From positions 1 to 58,997 of the forward strand of contig CANSWR010000003.1 of the NCBI GenBank assembly GCA_947650795.1: a DNA stretch of 58,997 bases, read 5' to 3'. The position numbers were made by a program, and so were the translations under genes. The notes under the pieces were generated by a model. The model was not told the origin of the DNA. It was given only the letters and a program-made list of their open reading frames with translations, and made no database searches. This document shows, in pieces, positions 8,749 through 16,474 of the stretch. This DNA comes from an uncultured Bacillota bacterium. Its GTDB lineage: Bacteria > Bacillota_I > Bacilli_A > RF39 > UBA660. Position 1 is the first letter of the stretch. Every line of letters begins with the position of its first letter.

Positions 8749-8769
8749 TTTATTCGCCTCTGGTGTTTT

Positions 8770-8798
8770 ATTATATTATAGTCTAAATTAAATGTAAA
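8770..8798 (-). promoter_or_regulatory. Sigma-A promoter of the solenoid gene
   Basis: Minus-strand TTTACA (8793-8798), 17 nt, TATAAT (8770-8775). Confidence 0.7.
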
Positions 8799-8825
8799 GA
8801 AATAAATTGCTACTAAAAAGACAAT

Positions 8826-8852
8826 ATAAAAGGAGAGACTAGTTCTCTCCTT
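8826..8852 (-). terminator. Terminator of spoIVB
   Basis: AAGGAGAGA (8830-8838) pairs perfectly with TCTCTCCTT (8844-8852) across the spoIVB stop codon; T-rich on the minus-strand 3' side. Confidence 0.75.
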
Positions 8853-9813
8853 CTTCAAGCATTGTTCTTATGAATACTCCATATCCATTATTAACGTCAT
8901 CTATTATTACATGTGTGACTGCTCCAATTATTTTTCCGTCTTGGACAATTGGACTTCCACTCATTCCTTGTACTATTCCGCCACTTCTTTCTAATAATCT
9001 TTCATCTGTTATTTTAAATGATATTGATTTGTTTGAATTTAGTTGAGTTTTATCTAAATTAGTAATTTCTATTTCGTATTCTTCAACTACATCTTTATCT
9101 GTTATAGTATATATTTTAGCTTTTCCTATTTTTAAGTCTTTCCATTCTGCTACTTCAAGATATTCTTTGTTTGGCAAAGCTTTGTTATATATACCAAATA
9201 TACCAACATTTTTGTTTTCAAATATTGTCCCTAATTTTTTTTCATATATTATTGTAGCATTTTTACTTCCTACATTACCATCTACACTTCTATCAATGCT
9301 GTTTACATAACTTTCATATATATTGCCACTTTTTACTTCGACTTTGCTTTTTGTTTCGTTCATGATTATTTCATGTCCTAATGCTCCATAAATTTTTGTT
9401 TCAGGATCTATATATGTGATTGTACCTATACCAGTTACTTTTTCTTTTATATATAGGCCTGTTTTATATACTCCAGCTTCTTTTATTAGGGTTAGTTTTG
9501 TATTTTTTGTTTTACCATTTCTTTTAATTTGTATGTTTACTTCATCATCTTGTATTTTCTCTTCAATAGCGGTGCTCATTTCTTTAATAGAATCTACACT
9601 CACACCTTCAATGCTCAAAATTATGTCTCCTACTTGTAGTGTTTCACTACCAATATACTTTCCATCTACTTTATAGAAGCCTACTACGATTAGTCCTTCA
9701 GAATTTATTTCTATTCCAATGTTTTCGCCACCTGGTATTACTTTTTCTGAATAAGCTAATATATTGAGAGGGACGATTAGTATCAATGATAGTGTTAATA
9801 AAAATTTTTTCAC
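8839..9813 (-). CDS. spoIVB: Sporulation signalling serine protease SpoIVB (S55)
   Basis: In Bacillus this forespore-made protease crosses the inner forespore membrane and cleaves SpoIVFA, triggering activation of sigma-K. The 324-residue protein has an N-terminal signal anchor (residues 3-20), a PDZ domain at about 35-110 (GLIVVGFYKVDGKYIG, VGDIILSIEGVSV) and the S55 peptidase domain. The catalytic His is in YGALGHE (H147) and the Ser in VQGMSGSPIVQDG (about 285-287), followed by AVTHVIID. It starts with GTG after GAGGTGGG. It is somewhat shorter than the Bacillus protein but complete. It is separated from xseB by a terminator, so it has its own, probably forespore-specific, control. Confidence 0.93.
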   Translation of the reverse strand: MKKFLLTLSLILIVPLNILAYSEKVIPGGENIGIEINSEGLIVVGFYKVDGKYIGSETLQVGDIILSIEGVSVDSIKEMSTAIEEKIQDDEVNIQIKRNGKTKNTKLTLIKEAGVYKTGLYIKEKVTGIGTITYIDPETKIYGALGHEIIMNETKSKVEVKSGNIYESYVNSIDRSVDGNVGSKNATIIYEKKLGTIFENKNVGIFGIYNKALPNKEYLEVAEWKDLKIGKAKIYTITDKDVVEEYEIEITNLDKTQLNSNKSISFKITDERLLERSGGIVQGMSGSPIVQDGKIIGAVTHVIIDDVNNGYGVFIRTMLEEGEN

Positions 9814-9851
9814 TTTCCCACCTCAATATTAATATTTACTTGGAATTAATA

Positions 9852-9878
9852 AAAAAACTACCAATATATTCTATTGGT
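9852..9878 (-). terminator. Terminator of the nusB-xseAB operon
   Basis: ACCAATA (9860-9866) and TATTGGT (9872-9878) pair around TATTC; seven T follow on the minus strand. Confidence 0.85.
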
Positions 9879-9886
9879 AATTGTTG

Positions 9887-10108
9887 TTATTCTTCTGCTT
9901 GAAAATCACTTAGAGTACCATCTTCATTAAGTATTTTATTTACTGTTTTGGTAGCATTTGCCAAAGATTCTTCACAAAATTTTACATGTGTCATTGCTTC
10001 TTCATATTTTTTTATCATATCATCAAGAGGTACTTCCCCTTTTTCAAGTTCTCTTATAATTTCCTCTAAACTTAATAAAGAGCTTTCGAAAGTTTTTTCT
10101 TTAGTCAT
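9887..10108 (-). CDS. xseB: Exodeoxyribonuclease VII small subunit
   Basis: A 73-residue helical-hairpin protein that binds XseA to form exonuclease VII, which degrades single-stranded DNA in repair. Family signature: FESSLLSLEEIIRELEKGEV then PLDDMIKKYEEAM. Normal length. AAGGAGG precedes the start, and the ATG overlaps the stop of the ankyrin gene by 4 bp, so it is translated in step with its upstream neighbour. Last gene of the nusB-xseA-ankyrin-xseB operon. Confidence 0.94.
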   Translation of the reverse strand: MTKEKTFESSLLSLEEIIRELEKGEVPLDDMIKKYEEAMTHVKFCEESLANATKTVNKILNEDGTLSDFQAEE

Positions 10109-10650
10109 TTTATTTTCCTCCTTAATTGTTTTTCATCAATCTTTACGTTTTCTAATAGTATTATAATTTCCTCGTTTCCGTTCCTTTTTGCTATATCTAA
10201 AGCAGTTAACCCTTCTCTATTTTTAATTTTGGTGTCTGCTTGGTTTTCTAATAAAATTTTTATAGCTTCTATATTTTTTAATATTACTGCTTCTATTAAT
10301 GGTGTATTTCCATTAATATTTATACTATTTATGTAAGCAAATGATTTTAAAAGTATTATTAAGTTAATTGTGTTTTGACCAATTATACTACAATGTAAAG
10401 GTGTATTTCCATCTTTATCTTTTATATTTACTAGAGCGCCTTTATTTATTAGAAATTTTAATTCACTTTCATGTAGGTATTTTGCTGCTTCACATAATAC
10501 AACGAGACCATCTTTATTTCTATAGTTAATGTTTGCACCTTGACTAATTAATTTTTTCATGTAAGTAATGTGATTTTTAGTATCTTTTATGGTATCTTTA
10601 TTTATGGAATTTAAAAGTTTTTCATTAATATTATCTATATTATTATTCAT
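10105..10650 (-). CDS. Ankyrin-repeat protein inside the xseAB operon
   Basis: A 181-residue soluble protein made of about four ankyrin repeats. Clear repeat cores are GANINYRNKDGLVVLCEAAK, KGALVNIKDKDGNTPLHCSI, INSININGNTPLIEAVILKN and QADTKIKNREGLTALDIAKR, starting near residues 34, 70, 105 and 136. Ankyrin stacks bind protein partners, and none is identifiable here. The gene overlaps xseA by 8 bp and xseB by 4 bp, so it is co-translated with both exonuclease VII subunits, a position where these two are normally adjacent. No signal peptide. Family call is sure; function is not. Confidence 0.9.
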   Translation of the reverse strand: MNNNIDNINEKLLNSINKDTIKDTKNHITYMKKLISQGANINYRNKDGLVVLCEAAKYLHESELKFLINKGALVNIKDKDGNTPLHCSIIGQNTINLIILLKSFAYINSININGNTPLIEAVILKNIEAIKILLENQADTKIKNREGLTALDIAKRNGNEEIIILLENVKIDEKQLRRKIK

Positions 10651-11911
10651 TTTCTATTTCACTCACTTTGCTTATAATTATGCCATCATTTAATCTTGTG
10701 GTAATTTTGCTATTTATTTTTAAATCTTTAGTGTTTTTAATTATTTTACCATCTAATAAGGTTACAGAATATCCTTTTTTTAATATGTTTTCAGGATTTA
10801 GTAATTCTAATTTTATTTTAATGTTTTCTAGTTTTGTATTATAGTTTTCTAGTTTGTAATTTATTATGTTTAAAAGTTTCTCTTTGAAGTTAGATAATCT
10901 TGTGGGTTCTATTGTCAATCTATGCTTCATCGTTGTAATAAGTTTTTCAAGTAAGTTATCAAGTTTCTGTTCTTCTTTCTCATATAAACTAAGTGGGTTA
11001 TTTAGTATATAATTATTTTTATATTTTTTAATTATTTCTTCGTAAGTGCCTATTTTTTTTGTGATTACGCTTATTATTCTTGATTTATAATCACTTAGAT
11101 ATCTGGTAATTTCAAGTCTATTAGGTACAACAAGTTCTGCTGCTCCTGTTGGAGTAGGAGCTCTTAAATCTGCGACAAAATCACTAATTGTAAAGTCTAT
11201 TTCATGCCCTACCGCGCTTACAATTGGTTTTGGACATGTGTAGATAGCTCTAGCTACAATTTCTTCGTTAAATGCCCATAAATCTTCGATTGAACCTCCA
11301 CCTCTTCCAATAATAATTACGTCAACATCGCTTACACTGGCACATTCTAACATATGTACTATATTTGTTTTTGCTCCTTCTCCTTGTACTAAAGTAGGGA
11401 ATAATATGATTTCTGTTAAAGGAAACCTTCTGTTAATTGTACTTATAATATCTTTGACTGCTGCGCCTGTTGGTGCTGTTATAACCCCTACTTTTTTGGG
11501 AATTCTAGGTAACTTTTTCTTTTTTGATTCTTCGAATAATCCTTCTGCAGAAAGTTTCTTTTTCAATTCTTCAAATAATATGTACAAATTTCCAATACCA
11601 TCTTCTCTCATACTTGTAACATTTATTTGATAATTTCCTCCAGCAACGAATACATTGACTCTTCCTCTAACTTCGACGTTCATTCCGTCTTTAGGTATAA
11701 AGTTAAGTCCAGCTTCTTGATAATTAAACATTACGGCATTAATTTTACTTGTTTCATCTTTTAAACTAAAGTATAAATGCCCTCTAGTATGAAATTTTAA
11801 GTTACTTATTTCTCCTTTTATACATACAAATGTTAGAAATTCATCTTTATCAAATATTGTTTTAATATAGTTATTTAAGTCACTTACTGTAAGATATATT
11901 TCTTCATTCAT
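10643..11911 (-). CDS. xseA: Exodeoxyribonuclease VII large subunit
   Basis: The catalytic subunit of exonuclease VII, which cuts single-stranded DNA from either end without divalent metal. 422 residues, normal. An N-terminal OB fold (residues 5-105, YLTVSDLNNYIKTIFDKDEF) binds DNA. The catalytic domain includes VGVITAPTGAAVKDI, DVIIIGRGGGSIEDLWAFNE and AVGHEIDFTISDFVADLRAP. A long coiled coil follows and binds XseB copies. The C-terminus carries the typical LNPENILKKGYSVTL motif. It overlaps nusB by 8 bp. Confidence 0.97.
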   Translation of the reverse strand: MNEEIYLTVSDLNNYIKTIFDKDEFLTFVCIKGEISNLKFHTRGHLYFSLKDETSKINAVMFNYQEAGLNFIPKDGMNVEVRGRVNVFVAGGNYQINVTSMREDGIGNLYILFEELKKKLSAEGLFEESKKKKLPRIPKKVGVITAPTGAAVKDIISTINRRFPLTEIILFPTLVQGEGAKTNIVHMLECASVSDVDVIIIGRGGGSIEDLWAFNEEIVARAIYTCPKPIVSAVGHEIDFTISDFVADLRAPTPTGAAELVVPNRLEITRYLSDYKSRIISVITKKIGTYEEIIKKYKNNYILNNPLSLYEKEEQKLDNLLEKLITTMKHRLTIEPTRLSNFKEKLLNIINYKLENYNTKLENIKIKLELLNPENILKKGYSVTLLDGKIIKNTKDLKINSKITTRLNDGIIISKVSEIENE

Positions 11912-12314
11912 TGTTTACCTCATTATTTAGTATTTCGTCTAAAATTGCGTTTAGCATTTTAGTGATTTTTTCGTCGCTAAATTTTTTAGATAGTTCTATT
12001 CCTTCATTTATGCTTACTATATGAGGTGTAGCAGTATGTAGAAGTTCAAATACACTCATTCTAAAAATTGCTTGATCTATATTTCCTAATCGAGATATAG
12101 TCCATTCTTTCATATATTTATTTATTAATTCATCTATTTCTTTTTCTTTGTATAAAACGCCCATAACAATAGAAGAAACAAAATTATCATTTGATGGATC
12201 TATTTCTTTCATAATTGAGCTTATATCATATTCCATTTTTTCTTTTCTATACACATTAATCTGATATAGAATTGTCATAATTTTTTCTCTTAACTCGCTT
12301 CTAGTAGTTTTCAT
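11904..12314 (-). CDS. nusB: Transcription antitermination factor NusB
   Basis: NusB binds boxA RNA with ribosomal protein S10 and supports antitermination in rRNA operons. The ATG at 12314 is preferred because AGAAGGTG sits 6 nt upstream; this gives 136 residues, typical for the family. Motifs: SELREKIMTILYQINVYRKE near the N-terminus, then RLGNIDQAIFRMSVFELLHT and VSINEGIELSKKFSDEKITK. First gene of the operon with xseA, the ankyrin gene and xseB, as in other Bacillota where nusB neighbours xseAB. Confidence 0.95.
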   Translation of the reverse strand: MKTTRSELREKIMTILYQINVYRKEKMEYDISSIMKEIDPSNDNFVSSIVMGVLYKEKEIDELINKYMKEWTISRLGNIDQAIFRMSVFELLHTATPHIVSINEGIELSKKFSDEKITKMLNAILDEILNNEVNNE

Positions 12315-12361
12315 TTTATGCACCTTCTTTACATCTTTTTATTTATTATTAAGACTTTTTT

Positions 12362-12391
12362 AGTATAACATATTGTGTAGAATTAAGTCAA
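12362..12391 (-). promoter_or_regulatory. Sigma-A promoter of nusB-xseAB
   Basis: Minus-strand TTGACT (12386-12391), 18 nt, TATACT (12362-12367). Confidence 0.8.
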
Positions 12392-12438
12392 ACGTTTTTT
12401 TGCTATTTGTATAAATTTATTGAAGGTATTATAAAAAT

Positions 12439-12660
12439 TTAAAAAAGTAATTCTAGTAGGCGTCCTTTTTTGTAATACCTTCTTTCATTATTGATATCAA
12501 TATAATGTATTTTATCAGTTTCTATTAAATCATATAATATACTGTGAATTAATATTCTAGTGTTGTGATCTAAAGGATTTTGAAATTCATTTAATAGTTC
12601 ATCAATAGTGAAAGAACTTAAGTGATTTAAAATTAAATCTTCAATATCTTCTTTAGTCAT
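12439..12660 (-). CDS. Small hypothetical protein, possible winged helix
   Basis: 73 residues from the ATG at 12660, which has a GGAAA element 6 nt upstream; a start 12 nt earlier is possible. The pattern MTKEDIEDLILNHLSSFTID, a short helix, then LIHSILYDLIETDKIHYID with a closing YYKKGR resembles a small winged-helix fold, but no family is recognised. It overlaps the upstream gene by 8 bp. Unknown function. Confidence 0.6.
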   Translation of the reverse strand: MTKEDIEDLILNHLSSFTIDELLNEFQNPLDHNTRILIHSILYDLIETDKIHYIDINNERRYYKKGRLLELLF

Positions 12661-12901
12661 TATTATTTCCATTTCTATTATTTAGTTTTTTAATATTTGT
12701 TAAATATTTTGTGTTAAAATCTATACCTTGTATATTATCTTCACTTAGATACAAGATATTTGTAATTATATCTCTATATAAAGTCAATATTTCTTTATTG
12801 CTTAGTCTAATTGTTATTTTTTCAAATTTTTCTTTTTCATCTGTTCTTTTTTTATAATAATAATCTCTAACGCTGTGAATGCAGCCTTCATATATATCCA
12901 T
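12653..12901 (-). CDS. Small hypothetical protein
   Basis: 82 residues, charged and soluble, with an AGGAAGTG ribosome site 6 nt before the ATG and TATAAT about 30 nt further upstream. The C-terminus is asparagine-rich (NNRNGNNND). It overlaps the following small gene, so the two are likely co-translated. I do not recognise the family. Confidence 0.6.
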   Translation of the reverse strand: MDIYEGCIHSVRDYYYKKRTDEKEKFEKITIRLSNKEILTLYRDIITNILYLSEDNIQGIDFNTKYLTNIKKLNNRNGNNND

Positions 12902-12955
12902 TTTTTCACTTCCTAATTGTTTTTTATTATATGTTTTTTTACAAATTTAGTCAAG

Positions 12956-12977
12956 AAAAAGCGAATGGTCTTCGCTT
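12956..12977 (-). terminator. Terminator downstream of the PDZ protease gene
   Basis: AAGCGAA (12959-12965) pairs with TTCGCTT (12971-12977) around a 5-nt loop, with T residues following on the minus strand. Confidence 0.8.
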
Positions 12978-12990
12978 ATTTATAAATTTT

Positions 12991-13056
12991 TGCTGAACTG
13001 TAAAAGTGAATTCCGCCCCTAATTTCTATAAACTGGAATTAACTCTGCAATTGAGC
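12991..13056. repeat. Intergenic structured repeat, copy A
   Basis: GTGAATTCC (13017 region) can pair with GGAATTAAC with one mismatch, and blocks such as CTGTAAAA-TGA and GAATTAA followed by AGCTT recur in the same order at 16141-16196. It lies between the PDZ protease stop codon and its terminator. Low-level similarity, judged by eye. Confidence 0.35.
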
Positions 13057-13057
13057 T

Positions 13058-14071
13058 TTATAAATTTTTCAATTCTTCTACTACATTATCAAATGTATCA
13101 GCTTTTATAATTTTAATGTTATATTTGTTTTCTTTTTTTAATTTTATTGCTTCTTCATAGTTTTCACTAGGAACAATAAATACATCAGCTTTTTTTCTAA
13201 CTGCTCCTGCAAGCTTGTATTTTACTCCTGCTATTTCACCCACTTTACCGTCTAGTGAAATTGTTCCAGTTCCAGATATCTTTTTCCCTTTTGTTAAATC
13301 ATATTTAGTTATTCTATTATATATTTCTAATGCAGACATTAATCCACCTGATGCACCTGATTCTGTGCCTTTATATTTGAATGATACTTCTTTTTCGGTT
13401 TTTACATCTAAAATGGTTACTAAAGTTATTCCTATGATTATTTTCCCATCATCTTCATAAAGAGTAGCATAGCATTCTTTTTCTTTTCCATCTCTTTCTA
13501 CTATTATTTCGATTTTGTCGCCAGATTTTTTATCTTGATATGAATTTTGAACGTCTTCTAAGCTGTTAATTTTTTTACCATTTATACTTTTTATTATATC
13601 TCCAGTTTTTAAATTAGAATTAGATTCTTTTAATTTATAATAAATTTGAGTTTCATTTTTTAGTATTTCATATTTTTCTCCAGCTGCTTTAAACGCTACT
13701 GCAATAGCATTTTCGTTGACACTGTGTAAATCTATTTGTCCTCTTTTTAGGATGTCATCATAATCTTCATCTTCATTTAATCTTACTTCTTCTATGCTTA
13801 CTAAATCCCAAGATGGTATTATATAAGATAGTAGTATAGCAGGAATTGTTCCAGTTTTTGAACTTACATACGTTAGATTAAATGATCCTTTACTATCATA
13901 ACCATCTTCTACTTCAATTCTTTTATTTAAGTTACTTAGTCCACCAGGAGTATATATTTCATAATCTAATCTAATAGTAGCTAATAAGATACATATAACC
14001 AAAAAAATGATACTTAGATAATTTTCTTTTATAAACTTTTTAATTTTTTCATATAATTTATTAGTTTCCAT
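13058..14071 (-). CDS. PDZ-domain Lon-like serine protease (YlbL/SepM type)
   Basis: A membrane-anchored protease with an active site outside the cell. A single transmembrane helix (residues 15-32) is followed by a PDZ domain near 140-210 (LKTGDIIKSINGKKIN) and a Lon-type catalytic domain. The Ser is in GTESGASGGLMSALEIYN and the dyad Lys in VKYKLAGAVRKKADV. KGKKISGTGTISLDGKVGEI is highly characteristic. 337 residues, normal. In Bacillus ylbL lies beside ylbJ; here the two are divergent neighbours, so the link is conserved. Homologues act in DNA-damage checkpoint recovery (YlbL) or pheromone processing (SepM); which applies here is not visible. Confidence 0.9.
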   Translation of the reverse strand: METNKLYEKIKKFIKENYLSIIFLVICILLATIRLDYEIYTPGGLSNLNKRIEVEDGYDSKGSFNLTYVSSKTGTIPAILLSYIIPSWDLVSIEEVRLNEDEDYDDILKRGQIDLHSVNENAIAVAFKAAGEKYEILKNETQIYYKLKESNSNLKTGDIIKSINGKKINSLEDVQNSYQDKKSGDKIEIIVERDGKEKECYATLYEDDGKIIIGITLVTILDVKTEKEVSFKYKGTESGASGGLMSALEIYNRITKYDLTKGKKISGTGTISLDGKVGEIAGVKYKLAGAVRKKADVFIVPSENYEEAIKLKKENKYNIKIIKADTFDNVVEELKNL

Positions 14072-14113
14072 AATTTACCTCTCATTTTATTATAACATAT
14101 AGTGAGGAAAATT

Positions 14114-15013
14114 ATGATTAAAAATTTAATTAATTTAGGTAAAATATTGTTTTTTAGTTTTATAGTGTTTGTGTTTTTATCAAATCCTGATATAATTATT
14201 GATTCTGTGAATTATAGTATGGATGTTTTTTTAAAAAACTTGCTTCCAACTTTGTTTCCATTTTTTGTATTAGTAGATTTTCTTATTAATTATGGTTATG
14301 TTGATTGTTTAAAAGGTATTTTTAGGTTTAAATATGGTTATATAATTTTACTTTCTTTAGTATCTGGACTTCCGAGTAATGCTAAATATATTAAAAGTTT
14401 TTTAGATAGAAATATGATTAATATTCATGATGCTGAGATTATGTTGTCAGTAACTTTTTTTCCTAATCCTATGTTTGTAATAAGTAGTGTGGGACTACTT
14501 ATGATGGGTAGTTTAAAGTTAGGTGTTATGGCACTTGTTAGTGTTTATATTTCTAATTTTTTAGTTTATCTTTTATATTATAGAAAATTAGATAATATTA
14601 GTGATGTCTCTTTTAGTAATGAAAAAGTACATTTTTCAAAGTTATTGAGTAGTAGTATAAGAAACAATGCTACTACTCTTTTAGTTATTTTGGGTACAAT
14701 TATGTTTTTTATGACACTTATTAATATTTTAGTTAATTTTATTAATTTAGGGGACAAATTCTTTCCTATTGTCAGTGGTATTTTTGAAATGACTAGTGGT
14801 ATAAAAAATATGAGTACTAGTATTTTTAGTACTCAGGCAAAATATCTTTTTATTTCATTATTTTTGTCATTTTCTGGTATGAGTGTTTTAATGCAAGCTT
14901 TTAGTATTTTAAATGATTATAAGATTAATGTTAATGTTATACTTAAAAATAAACTTTTGGTTATGTTATTTAATTTTATTATCAACTATTTCTATATTGT
15001 ATTCTTCGTGTGA
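14114..15013 (+). CDS. ylbJ: Sporulation integral membrane protein YlbJ
   Basis: A polytopic membrane protein of 299 residues from the ATG at 14114. AGTGAGG lies 6 nt upstream, so an in-frame GTG at 14102 is part of the ribosome site. Eight or so hydrophobic segments are seen. The conserved core of this nucleoside-recognition (gate) family is SLVSGLPSNAKYIKSFLDRN followed by VTFFPNPMFVISSVG. In Bacillus, YlbJ is needed for normal spore cortex and heat resistance. The last 48 bp overlap the 3' end of a convergent pseudopilin gene, with no terminator between them. Confidence 0.85.
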   Translation: MIKNLINLGKILFFSFIVFVFLSNPDIIIDSVNYSMDVFLKNLLPTLFPFFVLVDFLINYGYVDCLKGIFRFKYGYIILLSLVSGLPSNAKYIKSFLDRNMINIHDAEIMLSVTFFPNPMFVISSVGLLMMGSLKLGVMALVSVYISNFLVYLLYYRKLDNISDVSFSNEKVHFSKLLSSSIRNNATTLLVILGTIMFFMTLINILVNFINLGDKFFPIVSGIFEMTSGIKNMSTSIFSTQAKYLFISLFLSFSGMSVLMQAFSILNDYKINVNVILKNKLLVMLFNFIINYFYIVFFV

Positions 15014-15427
15014 GACTACTATTAATGTTATAAGTGTTAAAAATTCATTATCTACCCTTCTAATTTTATATGTGTAATCATTTGGTAATTTTCTTACTAC
15101 TTCTTTTAAATTATTGGTCGTATCAGTTAACTCTACAACCGTTTTATTGTTAGTAAGTTTAAGTTCTTTTGTAGTCCCATCTTTCATATTAAATGTACAA
15201 GTTGTTTCTGTGCACTCAGAAGATGTGATTCCTTCACTTTTTTTTATACTTTCATTTAAGTTTTTAGAAAGTATAGATTTATTTAACAGTAATTCTGTGG
15301 TTTGTGAGATAACATTTTCATCTTTTCTTACAGTATTTAATAATTTAAACATGAATACCATTACTAGAGATAAAAGTGCCACACTTATAGTTATTTCTAG
15401 TAAAGTAAATCCTTTTTTGTTTAGCAT
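14966..15427 (-). CDS. ComG-type pseudopilin (class III signal)
   Basis: 153 residues beginning MLNKKGFTLLEITISVALL: a prepilin peptidase site after Gly6, Phe at +1, Glu at +5, then the usual hydrophobic helix. The remainder is a small periplasm-facing domain with a Cys pair (SSECTETTCTF). It is the third gene of a pseudopilin series reading from 16054. In Bacillus such minor pilins (ComGD-G) help assemble the DNA-uptake pseudopilus. Which ComG protein this equals cannot be said. Convergent overlap with ylbJ. Confidence 0.78.
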   Translation of the reverse strand: MLNKKGFTLLEITISVALLSLVMVFMFKLLNTVRKDENVISQTTELLLNKSILSKNLNESIKKSEGITSSECTETTCTFNMKDGTTKELKLTNNKTVVELTDTTNNLKEVVRKLPNDYTYKIRRVDNEFLTLITLIVVSHEEYNIEIVDNKIK

Positions 15428-15437
15428 GTTTGCCTCC

Positions 15438-15893
15438 TTATATTCTAAGTGATGCGTAATAGTTTCTTCCGTTATATTTAAAGCTAACTATTATAAATCT
15501 TGTTGTACTATTTCTTTGGATTGTTTTCATATATTCTCTTAAAGAGTTTTTTAGTGGAATAGAACTTGACGCTAGTATTACAGATACATCTGCATTATTT
15601 ATATATACATTTTCTATATTTAATGTTTCTAATACAGCTCTACATCCTGTTTTCATGTATGATGTGCAATTGTTAGGCGTAATTGTTATAAGGTTTGTAG
15701 TACTTTCTTTTGTTTCTTCTGATATATAATCTCTTACTACATCTACTTTATATAAATCATTTATATTGTCATAATATCTTCTAATATTTATGTCTGTAGA
15801 AATTTTTATGTACATTCCATACAAACTTACTATACTTACTGTTAGAACTACAAGGACTATTAAAGTTTCTATAAATACAAATCCTTTTTTCAT
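15438..15893 (-). CDS. Pseudopilin-like protein
   Basis: 151 residues, N-terminus MKKGFVFIETLIVLVVLTVS: cleavage site after Gly4, Glu at +5, hydrophobic helix to about 27. The body has two Cys (NNCTSYMKTGC) and no recognisable domain. The start codon shares one base with the stop of the preceding 53-residue gene (TAATG), and a 10-nt gap separates it from the next gene, so all three are one unit. Confidence 0.75.
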   Translation of the reverse strand: MKKGFVFIETLIVLVVLTVSIVSLYGMYIKISTDINIRRYYDNINDLYKVDVVRDYISEETKESTTNLITITPNNCTSYMKTGCRAVLETLNIENVYINNADVSVILASSSIPLKNSLREYMKTIQRNSTTRFIIVSFKYNGRNYYASLRI

Positions 15894-16054
15894 TATTCAT
15901 ACTCCTTATTTAAGTTTTGTTTTACTTCTTTAACTTGTGTTCCTATCAAACTACTTCTATATGCGTATGATGTAAGTAAGGATAGCATTACTAATAAAAA
16001 TACAATTATAAAACTATAAACAACAGCCATTGAGACGAATCCATCTTTTTTCAC
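15893..16054 (-). CDS. Short pilin-like membrane protein (53 aa), GTG start
   Basis: Starts VKKDGFVSMAVVYSFIIVFL and has one hydrophobic helix (residues 8-29) followed by a basic tail. AGGTGA lies 5 nt before the GTG, and a TATAAT (16077-16082) stands about 22 nt upstream. The KKDGF start resembles a class III signal, but +5 is Ala rather than Glu, as in some ComGG-like minor pilins. It is the first gene of the pseudopilin trio. Function inferred from neighbours only. Confidence 0.7.
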   Translation of the reverse strand: MKKDGFVSMAVVYSFIIVFLLVMLSLLTSYAYRSSLIGTQVKEVKQNLNKEYE

Positions 16055-16140
16055 TATTATCACCTACTATAAAATTATTATATCATAAAAAAATTATCTA
16101 GTGTAGACTAAATAATTTTATGTGCTTTAGTTTTGTTGTT

Positions 16141-16196
16141 AGCTAAGCTGTAAAAATGAGTTTTTATTATAAAAATAGAATTAATATAGCTTTTTA
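16141..16196. repeat. Intergenic structured repeat, copy B
   Basis: AGCTA (16141-16145) and TAGCT (16187-16191) close an inner TTTTTA-TTA-TAAAAA hairpin. Shares ordered blocks with 12991-13056. Lies just upstream of a leaderless small gene. Confidence 0.35.
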
Positions 16197-16223
16197 ATTT
16201 GTATCTAAATATATTTTTTAGCA

Positions 16224-16229
16224 TATTAT
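16224..16229 (+). promoter_or_regulatory. -10 box 5 nt from a start codon (leaderless)
   Basis: TATTAT ends 5 nt before the ATG at 16235. A TTGTAT at 16199-16204 could be the -35, with a long 19-nt spacer. No Shine-Dalgarno is present. Confidence 0.5.
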
Positions 16230-16234
16230 ATTAT

Positions 16235-16429
16235 ATGAATAAGTTATATGAAATTATTAATTTGTATAAGACTAATAGAAAGCTTTTTAATGTAATAATA
16301 CTTACTGTAACAGTGGTTTTAATTGTTTGGCAAGCAATATTTGCTTTAATTATGCCTTCGAGAGGAAATGTTATACTACTTATTGTATTGATAGGTGCGC
16401 TTATTTTTCAACTTTTTAATGATGTTTAA
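16235..16429 (+). CDS. Small two-helix membrane protein (64 aa), toxin-like candidate
   Basis: Begins MNKLYEIINLYKTNRKLFN, followed by two hydrophobic helices (about 19-39 and 44-60) and a short tail ending FQLFNDV. No family is recognised. There is no ribosome site, but a -10 box lies 5 nt upstream, which suggests a leaderless mRNA. A strong terminator follows. The last codons (16405-16424) are repeated as a perfect 20-bp inverted copy at 16483-16502, so an RNA from downstream could pair with the message end. That arrangement, with a short hydrophobic protein, recalls type I toxin-antitoxin loci; this is inference. Confidence 0.6.
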   Translation: MNKLYEIINLYKTNRKLFNVIILTVTVVLIVWQAIFALIMPSRGNVILLIVLIGALIFQLFNDV

Positions 16430-16443
16430 GATTAATATATAAT

Positions 16444-16467
16444 AACTGAAAGATTTTCAGTTTTTTT
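16444..16467 (+). terminator. Strong intrinsic terminator
   Basis: AACTGAAA (16444-16451), loop GAT, TTTCAGTT (16455-16462), then a T tract to 16467. Confidence 0.9.
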
Positions 16468-16474
16468 GTACAAT
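16446..16474 (+). promoter_or_regulatory. Candidate promoter inside the terminator region
   Basis: CTGAAA (16446-16451), 17 nt, TACAAT (16469-16474). Predicted start near 16481, so the RNA would begin with the 20 nt complementary to the end of the upstream gene. The -35 matches consensus at four of six positions. Confidence 0.4.

Noticed and set aside
12991-13056. A T-box or other known riboswitch
   Set aside because: No T-box AGGGTGGNACCGCG stretch, no tRNA-synthetase or amino-acid gene downstream, and it follows a stop codon rather than preceding a gene.
14102-14113. GTG at 14102 as the ylbJ start
   Set aside because: This GTG is part of the AGTGAGG ribosome site; the ATG at 14114 is correctly spaced.
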